From NCBI GenBank assembly GCA_022843325.1, contig JALHNV010000010.1, positions 1 through 61,746 of the forward strand: a DNA stretch of 61,746 nucleotides, in the 5' to 3' direction. Shown here in pieces: positions 44,813 through 53,265 of this stretch (positions within the stretch are counted from its first letter, which is position 1; each line of letters begins with the position of its first letter). Under the pieces are notes generated by a model. That model ran no database searches. It had not been told where the DNA came from and worked only from the letters and a program-made list of their open reading frames with translations. Origin of the DNA: Pseudolabrys sp. (GTDB taxonomy: Bacteria > Pseudomonadota > Alphaproteobacteria > Rhizobiales > Xanthobacteraceae). The position numbers and the translations under genes were made by a program.

Positions 44813-44833
44813 AATTCGGGGTGGCGACGCGTC

Positions 44834-45808
44834 TCACTCGATCACCTCGTCGGCGCGGGCGAGCAGCATCGGCGGTATCGAGAGGCCAAGCGCCTTCGCC
44901 GCTTTCAGGTTGATCACGAGTTCGAATTTTGTGGGCTGTTCGACAGGGAGATCGGCGGGCTTGGCGCCCCGCAAAATCTTGTCGACATATTCGGCGCCGT
45001 GCTTGAACAAATCGGAAAAGCTCGGACCATACGAGAGAAGGCCGCCCGCCTGCACAAATTCCCGATACGCGAAGACCGACGGCAACCGGGCGTCCGTCGC
45101 GAGCACGCTGATGCGTGCGCGGTTGGTCAGCGTCAGAGGCTCGTTGGTGACATAGAGCGCCTGAGCGTTGCCTTTGGCGCGCTGGATGGCCTCGGCAATG
45201 TCATCCGCCCGACGGATTTCTAGAACTTGAATCTCGGTGCCGAGATTTCCGGCGCTCCGCTGCGCCTCATGCATCTGTTCGACGGCGTTCTGGGCATTGA
45301 CGTTGACCAGGACCGCCACGCGGCGAAGGCCGGGCACGAGATCCCGCAAGAGTTCGAGATGCTTGCCGGCCAGTTCGGAGCTTTGCAACGATAGCCCCGT
45401 CATGTTGCCGCCCGGACGAGAGAGGCTGGCGACCAGCCCCGTCCCAACGGGGTCACCGGCGACAAAGACGATGGGAATCTGCGCAGTGGCGCGCTTCACG
45501 GCCGAGACGATGGGCGTTCCGTTCGTGAAGATCACGTCGACCTTGCGCGAGACGAGCTCCGCTGCCGCCGTTGCCGCGCGCTCCGCACTCCCCTCCGCCC
45601 AGCGATACTCGATCGTCACTGTTCGTCCTTCGACCCAGCCAAGCTCCCGGAGACGGTCAACAAAGGCCGCCGTCAGTCGTGTCTGCCCTTGCTGGGTCGA
45701 TGCGCCGATGAAGCCGATCGTCTTGCCGGCTTCTTGGGCACGGACGAGCGATGGCACGGTCCACAAGGCGCAAAGGCCCGCGCGCACGATGAAATCTCGT
45801 CGTTTCAT
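44834..45808 (-). CDS. ABC_sub_bind-family periplasmic binding protein, copy 1
   Basis: 324 residues from the ATG at 45808, which has GGGAGGAACA directly upstream. A longer start lies 4 codons before but would overlap that site. The leader KRRDFIVRAGL ends at VRAQ. The type 1 binding fold shows TIGFIGAST, VDVIFTNGTP, PIVFVAGDPVGTGLVASLSRPGGNMTGLS and the conserved C-terminus FELVINLKAAKALGLSIPPMLLARADEVIE in pieces. PF04392 proteins resemble tryptophan/LIV-type receptors. No ABC permease or ATPase is anywhere near. First of seven in the window. Confidence 0.9.
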   Translation of the reverse strand: MKRRDFIVRAGLCALWTVPSLVRAQEAGKTIGFIGASTQQGQTRLTAAFVDRLRELGWVEGRTVTIEYRWAEGSAERAATAAAELVSRKVDVIFTNGTPIVSAVKRATAQIPIVFVAGDPVGTGLVASLSRPGGNMTGLSLQSSELAGKHLELLRDLVPGLRRVAVLVNVNAQNAVEQMHEAQRSAGNLGTEIQVLEIRRADDIAEAIQRAKGNAQALYVTNEPLTLTNRARISVLATDARLPSVFAYREFVQAGGLLSYGPSFSDLFKHGAEYVDKILRGAKPADLPVEQPTKFELVINLKAAKALGLSIPPMLLARADEVIE

Positions 45809-45842
45809 TGTTCCTCCCATGATACGGCTGTGGCCGGCTGCA

Positions 45843-46613
45843 TTAGTCTATGCGTTCATAGCCTCGCGAAACCACACCCGAGTCAGCCTTTGGCGACATG
45901 AAAAACTTGAGGAGAGCCTCGGCCTCTGTCTTTGTCTTGGTGGCGCTGCTGACGCCACCCGTCATCACAATGTAGTCCTGAAGTTCCGCCGGCCAGGCGC
46001 CGGCGAGTTCGACGCCCTTCGCGGCCGTGATCAAGGGAACCGGCATCAGCACAGCGTCAACCGAACCCGATGAAACGCCGCCCAGGTTTTCCGCCACACC
46101 GCCTGCCTTGAGCTTGGGCAGCGCCTGTTCCGCGATGCCGAGCTTTCCGAGCATGCCGCGGACCACCGGCCCGGTCGAACCGACGGCCACGTATCCGATC
46201 GAGTTGAACTTGAGAACGGCGCTTCTAAGCGCGGCCGGCGTTCCGACATCGGGCTTCGTCGCCCCGGCGCGCACGCCAACCCCCATTCCGAACCTTGCGA
46301 TATTCGTCGCCGTGCCGGCTCGCACGGTGCCCTGTGCGATCATGTCAGCGATGTGCTTCGGGTCGCTGATCGCCACATCGAAGCCGGGGCTCTCGGTCGC
46401 GGCTTGCGGTATCTGTGGGGTGAGAGCGAACCGCACGGCAACCTTGTGGCCGGTCTCCCGCTCGAATTCCGGAACCAAGGCGTCCACGACCGGCTTCAGC
46501 CCCAGTGAACTCAGGAGTTTCAACTCGGCGGCATGCGCCGCCTGCGGCAAACCGAGAATGGCGCCGGACCAGAGTACGCAAGCCAGCACCTTCAACGTTT
46601 TCATCGACGACAT
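45843..46613 (-). CDS. ModA-like extracellular solute-binding protein
   Basis: 256 residues from the ATG at 46613 (CAAGGAGAT upstream). The signal peptide ends AHAAE near 29. The type 2 fold starts LKLLSSLGLKPVVDALVPEFERETGHKV and has FDVAISDPKHIADM and FGMGVGVRAGA, as in molybdate/tungstate-type receptors. ModB/ModC are absent, and similar lone proteins are annotated only as substrate-binding. A copy of the 28-bp element sits 76 bp upstream, so it belongs to the proposed regulon. Confidence 0.85.
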   Translation of the reverse strand: MSSMKTLKVLACVLWSGAILGLPQAAHAAELKLLSSLGLKPVVDALVPEFERETGHKVAVRFALTPQIPQAATESPGFDVAISDPKHIADMIAQGTVRAGTATNIARFGMGVGVRAGATKPDVGTPAALRSAVLKFNSIGYVAVGSTGPVVRGMLGKLGIAEQALPKLKAGGVAENLGGVSSGSVDAVLMPVPLITAAKGVELAGAWPAELQDYIVMTGGVSSATKTKTEAEALLKFFMSPKADSGVVSRGYERID

Positions 46614-46688
46614 GGCGATCTCCTTGTTTTGCCGGGACGGCAGGGCATGTGCGTTCGCGCTCGCAACATACGTTCAGCGCAGAGATCG

Positions 46689-46716
46689 ATCCTTGGGGCA
46701 GACCTGAAATGTCCTG
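46689..46716 (-). promoter_or_regulatory. 28-bp regulatory element, copy 2
   Basis: In gene orientation: CAGGAC-ATTT-CAGGTC-TGCCCC, then AAGGAT. It lies between the ModA-like gene and the next ABC_sub_bind gene, 76 bp before the ModA-like start. Confidence 0.75.
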
Positions 46717-46744
46717 AATCGGGCCGCGCGTCACGGCCCATGGC

Positions 46745-47722
46745 TCATTCGATCACCTCGTCGGTCCGGGCGAGCAACGCGGGCGGCACGGTAAGGCCGA
46801 GCGCCATCGCCGTCTTCAGGTTGATGACGAGTCCATATTTGGTCGGTTGCTCCACCGGGAGTTCGCCGGGCTTGGCACCTTTGAGGATGCGGTCCACGTA
46901 GACGGCCGCGCGCCGGTACATGACCTCCTGACTGGCAGCGTAGGCCAGCAGGCCGCCCATCTTGGGAACGAGCAGATTCGACGAAACCGCCGCCAGCCGG
47001 TGCTTGCTGACGAGGTCAATGACCTCCCTGCTTGTGAGACTGCCCTGGATCATGAGGAAATCGGAATTGCTGTCGGCGATCGTCTTGAAGACATCGTCCA
47101 TCGGCTGTGACGGTCGCACCATGAATATCTGCACCAACAGCCCTAAAGTGGCCGCGTCACGCTCGATGTGCGCGACGAAAGGCTTCGTGAATCCATCGGT
47201 TTCGTTGGCGAGCACCGCGACGCTTTGCGCCGTCGGCTTCAATTCACGCAACAATTCAAGCGTTTTGCCGGCAATCTCCGCCGCCGCTGCCGAGATGCCG
47301 GTGACATTGCCCTCTGGGCGCGCCAGGCTGGTGACCAGGCCCGTGCCGAGCGCATCGCCGACGGGCGCCATAACGATAGGAATGTCGCCCGTCGCGCGTT
47401 TGGCCGCGAGCGCGGCGGGCGTCTGGAAGGCGACGATCACATCGACTTTGTCGCGGACCAGCTCTGCGGCCAGTTCATCCAGCCTGTCGGGCCTGTTCCC
47501 GGCGTTACGAGCGTCCAGGCGAATATTTCGTCCTTCGACGTAGCCGAGCGATTCCAGGCCTAAGCGCAACTCCTTCAAGAAGAGGTCCGGCGTCGGGCTG
47601 CCGAGCACGAGGACACCGATTTTCGCGGGTCTCGCTTCTTGCGCCTGCTGTGCAATCGCAGGAAACGACAGCGTCAGGCTGGCGACCCCGGCAATCAGAA
47701 TGAATTCGCGGCGGGAGTTCAT
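46745..47722 (-). CDS. ABC_sub_bind-family periplasmic binding protein, copy 2
   Basis: 325 residues. The leader NSRREFILIAG ends at AIAQQ near 25. Family blocks are KIGVLVLGSP, KVDVIVAFQTPAALAAKRATGDIPIVM, GLVTSLARPEGNVTG and the C-terminal LPVEQPTKYGLVINLKTAMALGL with end ARTDEVIE. The 3' 20 bp of the gene are identical to four other copies. The region after residue 190 is divergent (VRPSQPMDDVFKTIADS), so ligands probably differ. Confidence 0.9.
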   Translation of the reverse strand: MNSRREFILIAGVASLTLSFPAIAQQAQEARPAKIGVLVLGSPTPDLFLKELRLGLESLGYVEGRNIRLDARNAGNRPDRLDELAAELVRDKVDVIVAFQTPAALAAKRATGDIPIVMAPVGDALGTGLVTSLARPEGNVTGISAAAAEIAGKTLELLRELKPTAQSVAVLANETDGFTKPFVAHIERDAATLGLLVQIFMVRPSQPMDDVFKTIADSNSDFLMIQGSLTSREVIDLVSKHRLAAVSSNLLVPKMGGLLAYAASQEVMYRRAAVYVDRILKGAKPGELPVEQPTKYGLVINLKTAMALGLTVPPALLARTDEVIE

Positions 47723-47787
47723 TGCTCTTCACCAGGGTTTGAGATCAGCCGAGCGTCGGATGAATTTGCGCCGATGCAGGCGAGGGG

Positions 47788-48783
47788 TCATTCGATCACC
47801 TCGTCGGCGCGGGCGAGCAGCGTCGGCGGCACAATCAGCCCAATTGCCTTCGCCGTTTTGAGATTAATGACGAGCTCATAGTCGGTTGGCTGCTCGAAGG
47901 GCAGCTCCGCCGGCTTAGCTCCCTTCAGGATCCTATCCACCAGTCGCGCGGAACGGCGGAATATCCCAAGAATATTCGGCCCGTAGGAGATGAAGGCGCC
48001 GGCCCTCACCATCGGCCCCATGAACACCATCATCGGCACGCCGCGCGCCAGCGCCAACTGCGCGAGACGTTCGCGTTCGTTCAGCAGCATAGCGTCGTTG
48101 TTGACGATGATGCCGGTCCGCTCCGACGGCTTGATCATCTGAAACGCCGGCTCCACGTCTGCCGGCGTGCGCACTTCGGCGACCTGCAAGGCAATCTGCA
48201 AGCGCGATGCGGCGGCACGACTGTCATCGACAAATTGCCGGGCAAGCCCGGCATCGCTCGGATTGACCAACAAGACCGCACTCTGCATGCCGCCTACGGC
48301 TTCGTTCATGATCTCCATGCGCTTGGCGGTGAGGTCGACTCCCATATTGGAGAGGCCGGTGATGTTTCCGCCCGGTCTCGCCAGGCTCACGACGAGGCCG
48401 CTGGCGACCGGATCGGGAATAACAACGGCGACAATGGGGATGGTCTGGGTCGCGCGTTGCGCTGCCAGCGCGGCCGGCCGGGTGACGGCCACCAGCACAT
48501 CGACCTTGCGCGCGACGAGGTCGGCGGCGTTGCTGGCGAAGCGCTCGTATTGCTCGCCCGCATAGGTGTTGACGAGGACGATGTCGCGGCCTTCCGCATA
48601 GCCGAGATCGGTCAAGCCCTGGCGGATGGCGTTCAGAAAGATCGCCTCCTCCCGTTCATTGCCGGCGTGCCAAAGAATCCCGACGGTCGGGATGCGTTTC
48701 TGCGCGGAGGCCGGGAGCGGCCGCAGCCCCGACGCTGCCGCCACCGCGCCACCGAGAGCCAAGATGAACGCGCGCCGCCTCAT
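47788..48783 (-). CDS. ABC_sub_bind-family periplasmic binding protein, copy 3
   Basis: 331 residues. The leader RRRAFILALGG ends at ASAQ near 28. Blocks TVGILWHAGN, KVDVLVAVTRPAALAAQRATQTIPIVAVV, GLVVSLARPGGNITGLSNM and the C-terminal LPFEQPTDYELVINLKTAKAIGL are present. The start overlaps the end of copy 4 by 4 bp (ATGA), so the two are translated together. Confidence 0.9.
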   Translation of the reverse strand: MRRRAFILALGGAVAAASGLRPLPASAQKRIPTVGILWHAGNEREEAIFLNAIRQGLTDLGYAEGRDIVLVNTYAGEQYERFASNAADLVARKVDVLVAVTRPAALAAQRATQTIPIVAVVIPDPVASGLVVSLARPGGNITGLSNMGVDLTAKRMEIMNEAVGGMQSAVLLVNPSDAGLARQFVDDSRAAASRLQIALQVAEVRTPADVEPAFQMIKPSERTGIIVNNDAMLLNERERLAQLALARGVPMMVFMGPMVRAGAFISYGPNILGIFRRSARLVDRILKGAKPAELPFEQPTDYELVINLKTAKAIGLIVPPTLLARADEVIE

Positions 48784-49754
48784 TCGATCACCTCGTCGGC
48801 GCGGGCTAGCAGTGTCGGCGGGAGCGCGATCCCCAGCGCCCTGGCGGTCCCCTGATTCACCGTCAGCTCGAACCGCGTCGGCCGCTCCATCGGCAGGTCG
48901 GCCGGCCGGGCACCTTTGATCACCTTGTCGACGTAGACCACGATGCGCCGCATCATATCGCCGGCGTTCGCGCCATAGGTGAGCAGCAAGCCATCCTTTA
49001 CCCAGGCGGACCAGTTGCCGACCATGACAATCCGGTTTTTCATGCCGAATTCCGCGATCTGGCGGCGCTGCTGGAGCAGCAGTCGGCTCGATATGACGAT
49101 GAGGCCTTCCGCCCGTTCGCGTAATGCCGTTTCGAAGGCCCCGCCGAAGTCGCCGGCGCGCCGAACCTCAAGCGACGTCACGTTGACGCCCAACCTCGTT
49201 GCGGCCTGCTTGATCTCCTGAAATTCCGGATCGGCATGATCGGGATTCCAGAGGACGCCGACGCGTGAAATACCGGGGACCGCTTCCTTGAGCAGCTCAA
49301 TGACCTTGCCCGACAGTTCGTCATAGACCTGCGTGACGCCCGTGATGTTGCCGCCCGGGCGGGAAAGGCTTGCGACGAGACCGCTCTGGACGGGATCGGT
49401 ACTGACCAGGGCCACGACAGGAATCGTCGACGTGGCCTTCTTGACATGCGGCGCGACGTCGCCGCCGAACGCAAAAATCACGTCCGGCTTCAGGGCCACC
49501 AGCTCCGCGGCGAGCTGGGGCAGCCGCTCGGCGCGGCCCTCCGCAAAGCGGTAGTCGATGGTGATGGTCTTGCCATCCTCGTAGCCGAGATCCTTCAGTC
49601 CGTTCAGCAACAGGCCGATGGGATCGATCTGCGGGGAATTGTACAGCAAGATGCCGAGGCGCTTCCTTGCCGGCGCCTGTTGGGCGGCGGCAGGAAACGG
49701 CAAAAGGAGTATTCCTGCGCCAACTCCCGCGACAAAGCTGCGTCGTGTCGTCAT
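48780..49754 (-). CDS. ABC_sub_bind-family periplasmic binding protein, copy 4
   Basis: 324 residues from an ATG with GGGAGGAGACG upstream, the best ribosome site of the set. The Tat-like leader TTRRSFVAGVGAG ends AAAQQ. Blocks RLGILLYNSP, KPDVIFAFGGDVAPHVKKATSTIPVVALVSTDPV and GLVASLSRPGGNITGVTQVY are present. The C-terminal block is LPMERPTRFELTVNQGTARALGIALPP, less like the others. First gene of the copy 4-copy 3 pair. Confidence 0.9.
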   Translation of the reverse strand: MTTRRSFVAGVGAGILLLPFPAAAQQAPARKRLGILLYNSPQIDPIGLLLNGLKDLGYEDGKTITIDYRFAEGRAERLPQLAAELVALKPDVIFAFGGDVAPHVKKATSTIPVVALVSTDPVQSGLVASLSRPGGNITGVTQVYDELSGKVIELLKEAVPGISRVGVLWNPDHADPEFQEIKQAATRLGVNVTSLEVRRAGDFGGAFETALRERAEGLIVISSRLLLQQRRQIAEFGMKNRIVMVGNWSAWVKDGLLLTYGANAGDMMRRIVVYVDKVIKGARPADLPMERPTRFELTVNQGTARALGIALPPTLLARADEVIE

Positions 49755-49801
49755 CGTCTCCTCCCATAATCTGCTATCGTTCTCACCGCTCCGTCAGCCA
49801 G

Positions 49802-49824
49802 GGCGGAAGCACCACGCTTCCGCC
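49802..49824 (-). terminator. Hairpin after the DUF1080 gene
   Basis: A 9-bp perfect stem (GGCGGAAGC with GCTTCCGCC, loop ACCAC) lies 39 bp beyond the stop of the DUF1080-like gene and before the next binding-protein start. There is no T-tract, so termination is tentative. Confidence 0.5.
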
Positions 49825-49862
49825 TCATGATCATCGGCGACCGGAGCGCCTCGTCTTTGCGG

Positions 49863-50459
49863 TTACAGCGGCTTGATCGCGATCTTTCTGACCTTGATGG
49901 TGCCAGCCGCATGTTGCAGCGCGACCGGCCCTTCGGCAAAGAGGCCGTTGCGCAGTTCCGTGGTCTTCTGGCCGTTGAGGACCACCGTCACGTGCCGGCC
50001 CTTGGCCGTGATCTCGTAAGTATTCCACTTGCCGCCGGCCTTGGGCATCGGATTGACTTCGGCGAAGTGGGTGATGCCGCCGGTGCCGTAGGTCTGGTCC
50101 TTGCGCCCGTCGAAAATGTTGGCCTCGTAACAGGTCCGGTCGGTGATATTGCCGGCGTCGCTGCAGCGGATAAAGATGCCGCTGTTGGCGTCATCGCTCG
50201 CCCAGAATTCGACCTGAAGCACGAAATCCTTGTAGGCGTTGCGGGAGACCAGATAGGCGAAGTCCTTGCCGCTGCGCTTGTCGGCGACGATCAGGCCGTC
50301 CTCCGCGCGCCAGTTGGATTCGCCGACCCGGTTCCAGTCCCCGATCGTCTTGTCGTCCAGCAATGTGACCCACCCGTCGCCGGATTGGGCGGCCGCCGGG
50401 CTGAACGTGAAGGGTGCGAGGGCCAGGCCCAGCACCAGAACGATCGCTTTCCGATTCAT
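49863..50459 (-). CDS. Secreted DUF1080 (3-keto-disaccharide hydrolase-like) protein
   Basis: 198 residues. The signal peptide ends AAAQS near 26. The concanavalin-like fold of DUF1080 shows WVTLLDDKTIGDWNRVGESNW, FVLQVEFWASDDANSGIFIRC, and NTYEITAKGRHVTVVLNGQKT. Family members are carbohydrate-binding or 3-keto-glycoside hydrolases. This one is a minimal single domain. A strong copy of the 28-bp element lies 83 bp upstream, and the 5' leader carries a small GC hairpin (50482-50498). Confidence 0.88.
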   Translation of the reverse strand: MNRKAIVLVLGLALAPFTFSPAAAQSGDGWVTLLDDKTIGDWNRVGESNWRAEDGLIVADKRSGKDFAYLVSRNAYKDFVLQVEFWASDDANSGIFIRCSDAGNITDRTCYEANIFDGRKDQTYGTGGITHFAEVNPMPKAGGKWNTYEITAKGRHVTVVLNGQKTTELRNGLFAEGPVALQHAAGTIKVRKIAIKPL

Positions 50460-50542
50460 TGTCAGTCTCCTCCTGTCCAGGCCGGGCCAGCGGCCCGGTT
50501 TGCGTTATCGACAGGGCCATCATCCTCACAACATCGCTTCAA

Positions 50543-50570
50543 GTCCTTGGGACGGTTCTGAATCGTTCTT
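50543..50570 (-). promoter_or_regulatory. 28-bp regulatory element, copy 3
   Basis: In gene orientation: AAGAAC-GATT-CAGAAC, then CGTCCC and AAGGAC. One of the two best copies. It lies 83 bp upstream of the DUF1080-like gene and 40 bp from the stop of the next binding-protein gene. Confidence 0.85.
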
Positions 50571-50609
50571 AAACCTAGGCCGGCCCGCGCTGATTTTCCC
50601 GCCGCCTCG

Positions 50610-51602
50610 TCATTCGATCACCTCGTCGGCACGGGCCATCAGTGTCGGGGAAACCTCGATTCCGAGTGCCTTGGCTGTCTTGAGGTTGATCGCCAGCTTG
50701 TAATTGGTCGGCTGCTGGACCGGCAGTTCGGCAGGTTTTTCGCCGCGCAGGATGCGATCGACATAGGTGGCCGCCTGCCGGAATTGGTCGGCCAGATCGG
50801 GCCCGTAGGACACCAGGCCGCCGGCCACGACAGAGGGTCGCAGGAAGTAAGCCGTGGGCAAGCGATGTCTCTCGGCCATGGCGATGATCAGACCACGGTT
50901 GCCATCCGTGACAGGGTTCGGCAGCACGACCACCCCACCGTTCGGCTCGCGCGCGAACTGATCGATGGCGCGTTCAAGGGCTGCGGCATCGCGTACGCCG
51001 CTCGCCACCAGTTCCACCCGCAGCGACGGCGCGACCGCCTCGATGGCGCGCAACATCCCTGCCTGCGGTTTCTGGTCCGGATGGAGGATGACGGCAGCGC
51101 GCGTCATGTGCGGCACGACCTCCTTGAGCAACTCCAGCAATTTTCCAAAAATCGAAAATTCAGCCACGGTAAAGCCGGTGAGGTTGCCACCCGGACGCGC
51201 CAGGCTGGCAACGAGGCCGGCACCGACGGGATCAACGATCTGTGTAAAGACAATCGGTATGCGACTGGTCTCCTGCAGGAGTGGCTGCAATGCGAGCCCG
51301 GTGCTGACCAGGATCACGTCGGGATCAAGGCTCACCAGTTCTTTCGCTTGAGCGCGGATGCGTCCGGAGTCGCCGCCGCCCCAGCGATAGTAGATGCGGG
51401 CGTTACGGCCCTCGATCCAGCCGAGTTTTTGCAGTGCCTGCTCGAATGCCGCGACATTGGCCTTCACTTCCGCATCGCTGTCGGCTACCGCGACCAGCAC
51501 GCCGATGCGCCGCACTTTCTCTTGCGCGCGCGCCGCGATCGGCCAGGACAACGACGAGAGGACCGCGCCGCCAGCGCCCCCTATGAATTCTCGCCGCTTC
51601 AT
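50610..51602 (-). CDS. ABC_sub_bind-family periplasmic binding protein, copy 5
   Basis: 330 residues. The leader KRREFIGGAGGAVL ends ARAQE near 27. Blocks RIGVLVAVADSD, DPDVILVSTGLALQPLLQETSRIPIVFTQIVDPVGAGLVASLARPGGNLTGF and the C-terminal LPVQQPTNYKLAINLKTAKALGIEVSP are present. The start overlaps copy 6 by 4 bp. The domain after residue 150 differs from the other copies. Confidence 0.9.
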   Translation of the reverse strand: MKRREFIGGAGGAVLSSLSWPIAARAQEKVRRIGVLVAVADSDAEVKANVAAFEQALQKLGWIEGRNARIYYRWGGGDSGRIRAQAKELVSLDPDVILVSTGLALQPLLQETSRIPIVFTQIVDPVGAGLVASLARPGGNLTGFTVAEFSIFGKLLELLKEVVPHMTRAAVILHPDQKPQAGMLRAIEAVAPSLRVELVASGVRDAAALERAIDQFAREPNGGVVVLPNPVTDGNRGLIIAMAERHRLPTAYFLRPSVVAGGLVSYGPDLADQFRQAATYVDRILRGEKPAELPVQQPTNYKLAINLKTAKALGIEVSPTLMARADEVIE

Positions 51603-52585
51603 TCGATCACCTCGTCGGCTAGCGCGAGCAGCGTCGGCGGCAAAGTCAGGCCGAGCGACTTGGCGGTCTTGAGATTGATTGCGAGTTCGAACTTCGTCGG
51701 CTGCTCGACCGGCAGATCGGCGGGCTTTGCCCCTTTCAGGATACGGTCGATGAAGTAGGCCGTGCGCCGCACCTGTGCGCTGAGATCGACGCCCAAAGTG
51801 GCGAGCGCTCCTGCCCTTGCAAACACAGGATAGTCGGAAATCACCGCCAGCCCGTGCTTCAGGCCGAGCGCGGCAATTTCGGCGGCATGGCCGGTGTAAA
51901 GCGGCTGGATAATGATAGCCTCCGCACCTTCCTTCTTCAACCCGTCGAAGAGCGCCTCGTTTGCCTCTTCGGGACGATCGATGAGGCGCACCAGAAATTT
52001 GATGCCGATCTTGTCGGCATTTCCCTGTGTTTCACGGACAAATGCCGCCGCGCTCGGGCTCCCCGCGTTGCCGAGGAAGGCAACCTTGGCGATGCCAGGC
52101 TTGATCTCGCGCAGGAGTTCGAGCCGCTTGCCGGCCAGGTCCGGCCCCGACATCGAGACGCCGGTAAGGTTGCCGCCCGGCCGCGACAGGCTCGGCACGA
52201 GCTTCGCCGCGACCGGATCGGACGCGATCATCACCATGGGGATGGTCTGGTTTTCCTCTTTGGCAAGTTGCACGGTCGGCGTGGTCCAGGGCACGATGAC
52301 ATCGAACCGGCGTTCGACAAACGACTTCACCGCATCCCTCGCCCGTTGCTTGTCGCCATCGGTAAAATGCGTTTCGATGTCGAACGTCTTGCCTTGCACA
52401 TAGCCCAGCTTGCGCAGCTCCTGGCGGATGCCCTCGACATCGCGCGCAAGTTCCGGCGCGTGCAGGCTGACGACGCCAATTCTGGCAAGCCGCGCGTCCT
52501 GGGCGATCGCCGGACCGGACACGAGCAGTCCCATCAGGACACCCGCAGCCGCCCCTCCGCACATCCTCGATCGATGGTCTCGCAT
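51599..52585 (-). CDS. ABC_sub_bind-family periplasmic binding protein, copy 6
   Basis: 328 residues. The signal peptide ends AIAQD near 29. Blocks RIGVVSLHAPE, RFDVIVPWTTPTVQLAKEENQTIPMVMIASDPVAAKLVPSLSRPGGNLTGVSMSG and the C-terminal LPVEQPTKFELAINLKTAKSLGL are present. It ends ALADEVIE. First gene of the copy 6-copy 5 pair. The 121 bp upstream show no copy of the 28-bp element. Confidence 0.9.
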   Translation of the reverse strand: MRDHRSRMCGGAAAGVLMGLLVSGPAIAQDARLARIGVVSLHAPELARDVEGIRQELRKLGYVQGKTFDIETHFTDGDKQRARDAVKSFVERRFDVIVPWTTPTVQLAKEENQTIPMVMIASDPVAAKLVPSLSRPGGNLTGVSMSGPDLAGKRLELLREIKPGIAKVAFLGNAGSPSAAAFVRETQGNADKIGIKFLVRLIDRPEEANEALFDGLKKEGAEAIIIQPLYTGHAAEIAALGLKHGLAVISDYPVFARAGALATLGVDLSAQVRRTAYFIDRILKGAKPADLPVEQPTKFELAINLKTAKSLGLTLPPTLLALADEVIE

Positions 52586-52706
52586 GTCGAACCTCGTTGA
52601 TGACCTCGGCGCCTGGTTACTGTCGGCAGTTTCACACTTTCAACCGCCGCCGACATTTCGCACCGCCCCGGCGCGCTGGTCGCCCCGAGGCCTCCCTGAA
52701 GACCGC

Positions 52707-53138
52707 CTATTTCTTGAACGGCGTGGTCAGCCGCTCACCCTTCCTGCCGACAATAACCGCGAGAAAAACCGCCGGCTGGCTCCCAGTGTTCTTCAGGCCG
52801 TGCGGCACCCCTTCCTTGGCGTAACCCCACTCCCCGGCCTTCAGCATGACCGGCGGCTCGTCGACGCCGGTCTCCTCGAGTTCGCCCGAAACGACGTAGT
52901 GGAACTCGGGGCCGGAATGGGTATGCACCGGCAGAAAATGACCGGGCGCGACTGTAATCCGGGCGACGTTGAAGATTGAGTCCGGCGACGACTTGAAATA
53001 GTCGAACACGAAGCGTTCCGCCTTCACGCCCTCGCGCGCCGACGCGACGCCGGCGAGTTCGGGCGGGGTCGCCTGCTGGGCCAGAGCCGGAGCAGCCAAT
53101 GTCAGCACCAGGCCGGCAACGAACAGATGTTTGCGCAT
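52707..53138 (-). CDS. Secreted cupin-domain protein
   Basis: 143 residues from the ATG at 53138 (AGGGGATTG upstream). A TTG two codons earlier overlaps that site. The signal peptide ends ALAQQ near 22. A single cupin barrel has VHTHSGPEFHYVVSGELEE (metal-type His/Glu) and a second-motif His in GVPHGLKNTG. The periplasmic location and lack of other domains leave the role open: binding, isomerase, or quercetinase-like oxygenase. A strong copy of the 28-bp element is 72 bp upstream. Confidence 0.85.
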   Translation of the reverse strand: MRKHLFVAGLVLTLAAPALAQQATPPELAGVASAREGVKAERFVFDYFKSSPDSIFNVARITVAPGHFLPVHTHSGPEFHYVVSGELEETGVDEPPVMLKAGEWGYAKEGVPHGLKNTGSQPAVFLAVIVGRKGERLTTPFKK

Positions 53139-53209
53139 GGTCAATCCCCTACGATTAGGTCGCGCGAACCGCGACCGATCCGTTCATCTTCTCCCTGTTC
53201 TGCTCCTCC

Positions 53210-53237
53210 GTCCTTGGGGCGGTTCTGAAAGGTTCTT
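53210..53237 (-). promoter_or_regulatory. 28-bp regulatory element, copy 4
   Basis: In gene orientation: AAGAAC-CTTT-CAGAAC, then CGCCCC and AAGGAC. It differs from copy 3 only in the linkers. It lies 72 bp upstream of the cupin gene and just beyond the stop of the PP2C phosphatase gene. Confidence 0.85.
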
Positions 53238-53265
53238 AAGGCGCCGCTCCACGGCCCGCCGTCTG

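Noticed and set aside
45843-46613. Molybdate transporter gene modA serving the two molybdenum hydroxylases
   Set aside because: It is only ModA-like, has no modBC, and lies more than 20 kb from either hydroxylase under a different regulatory element.
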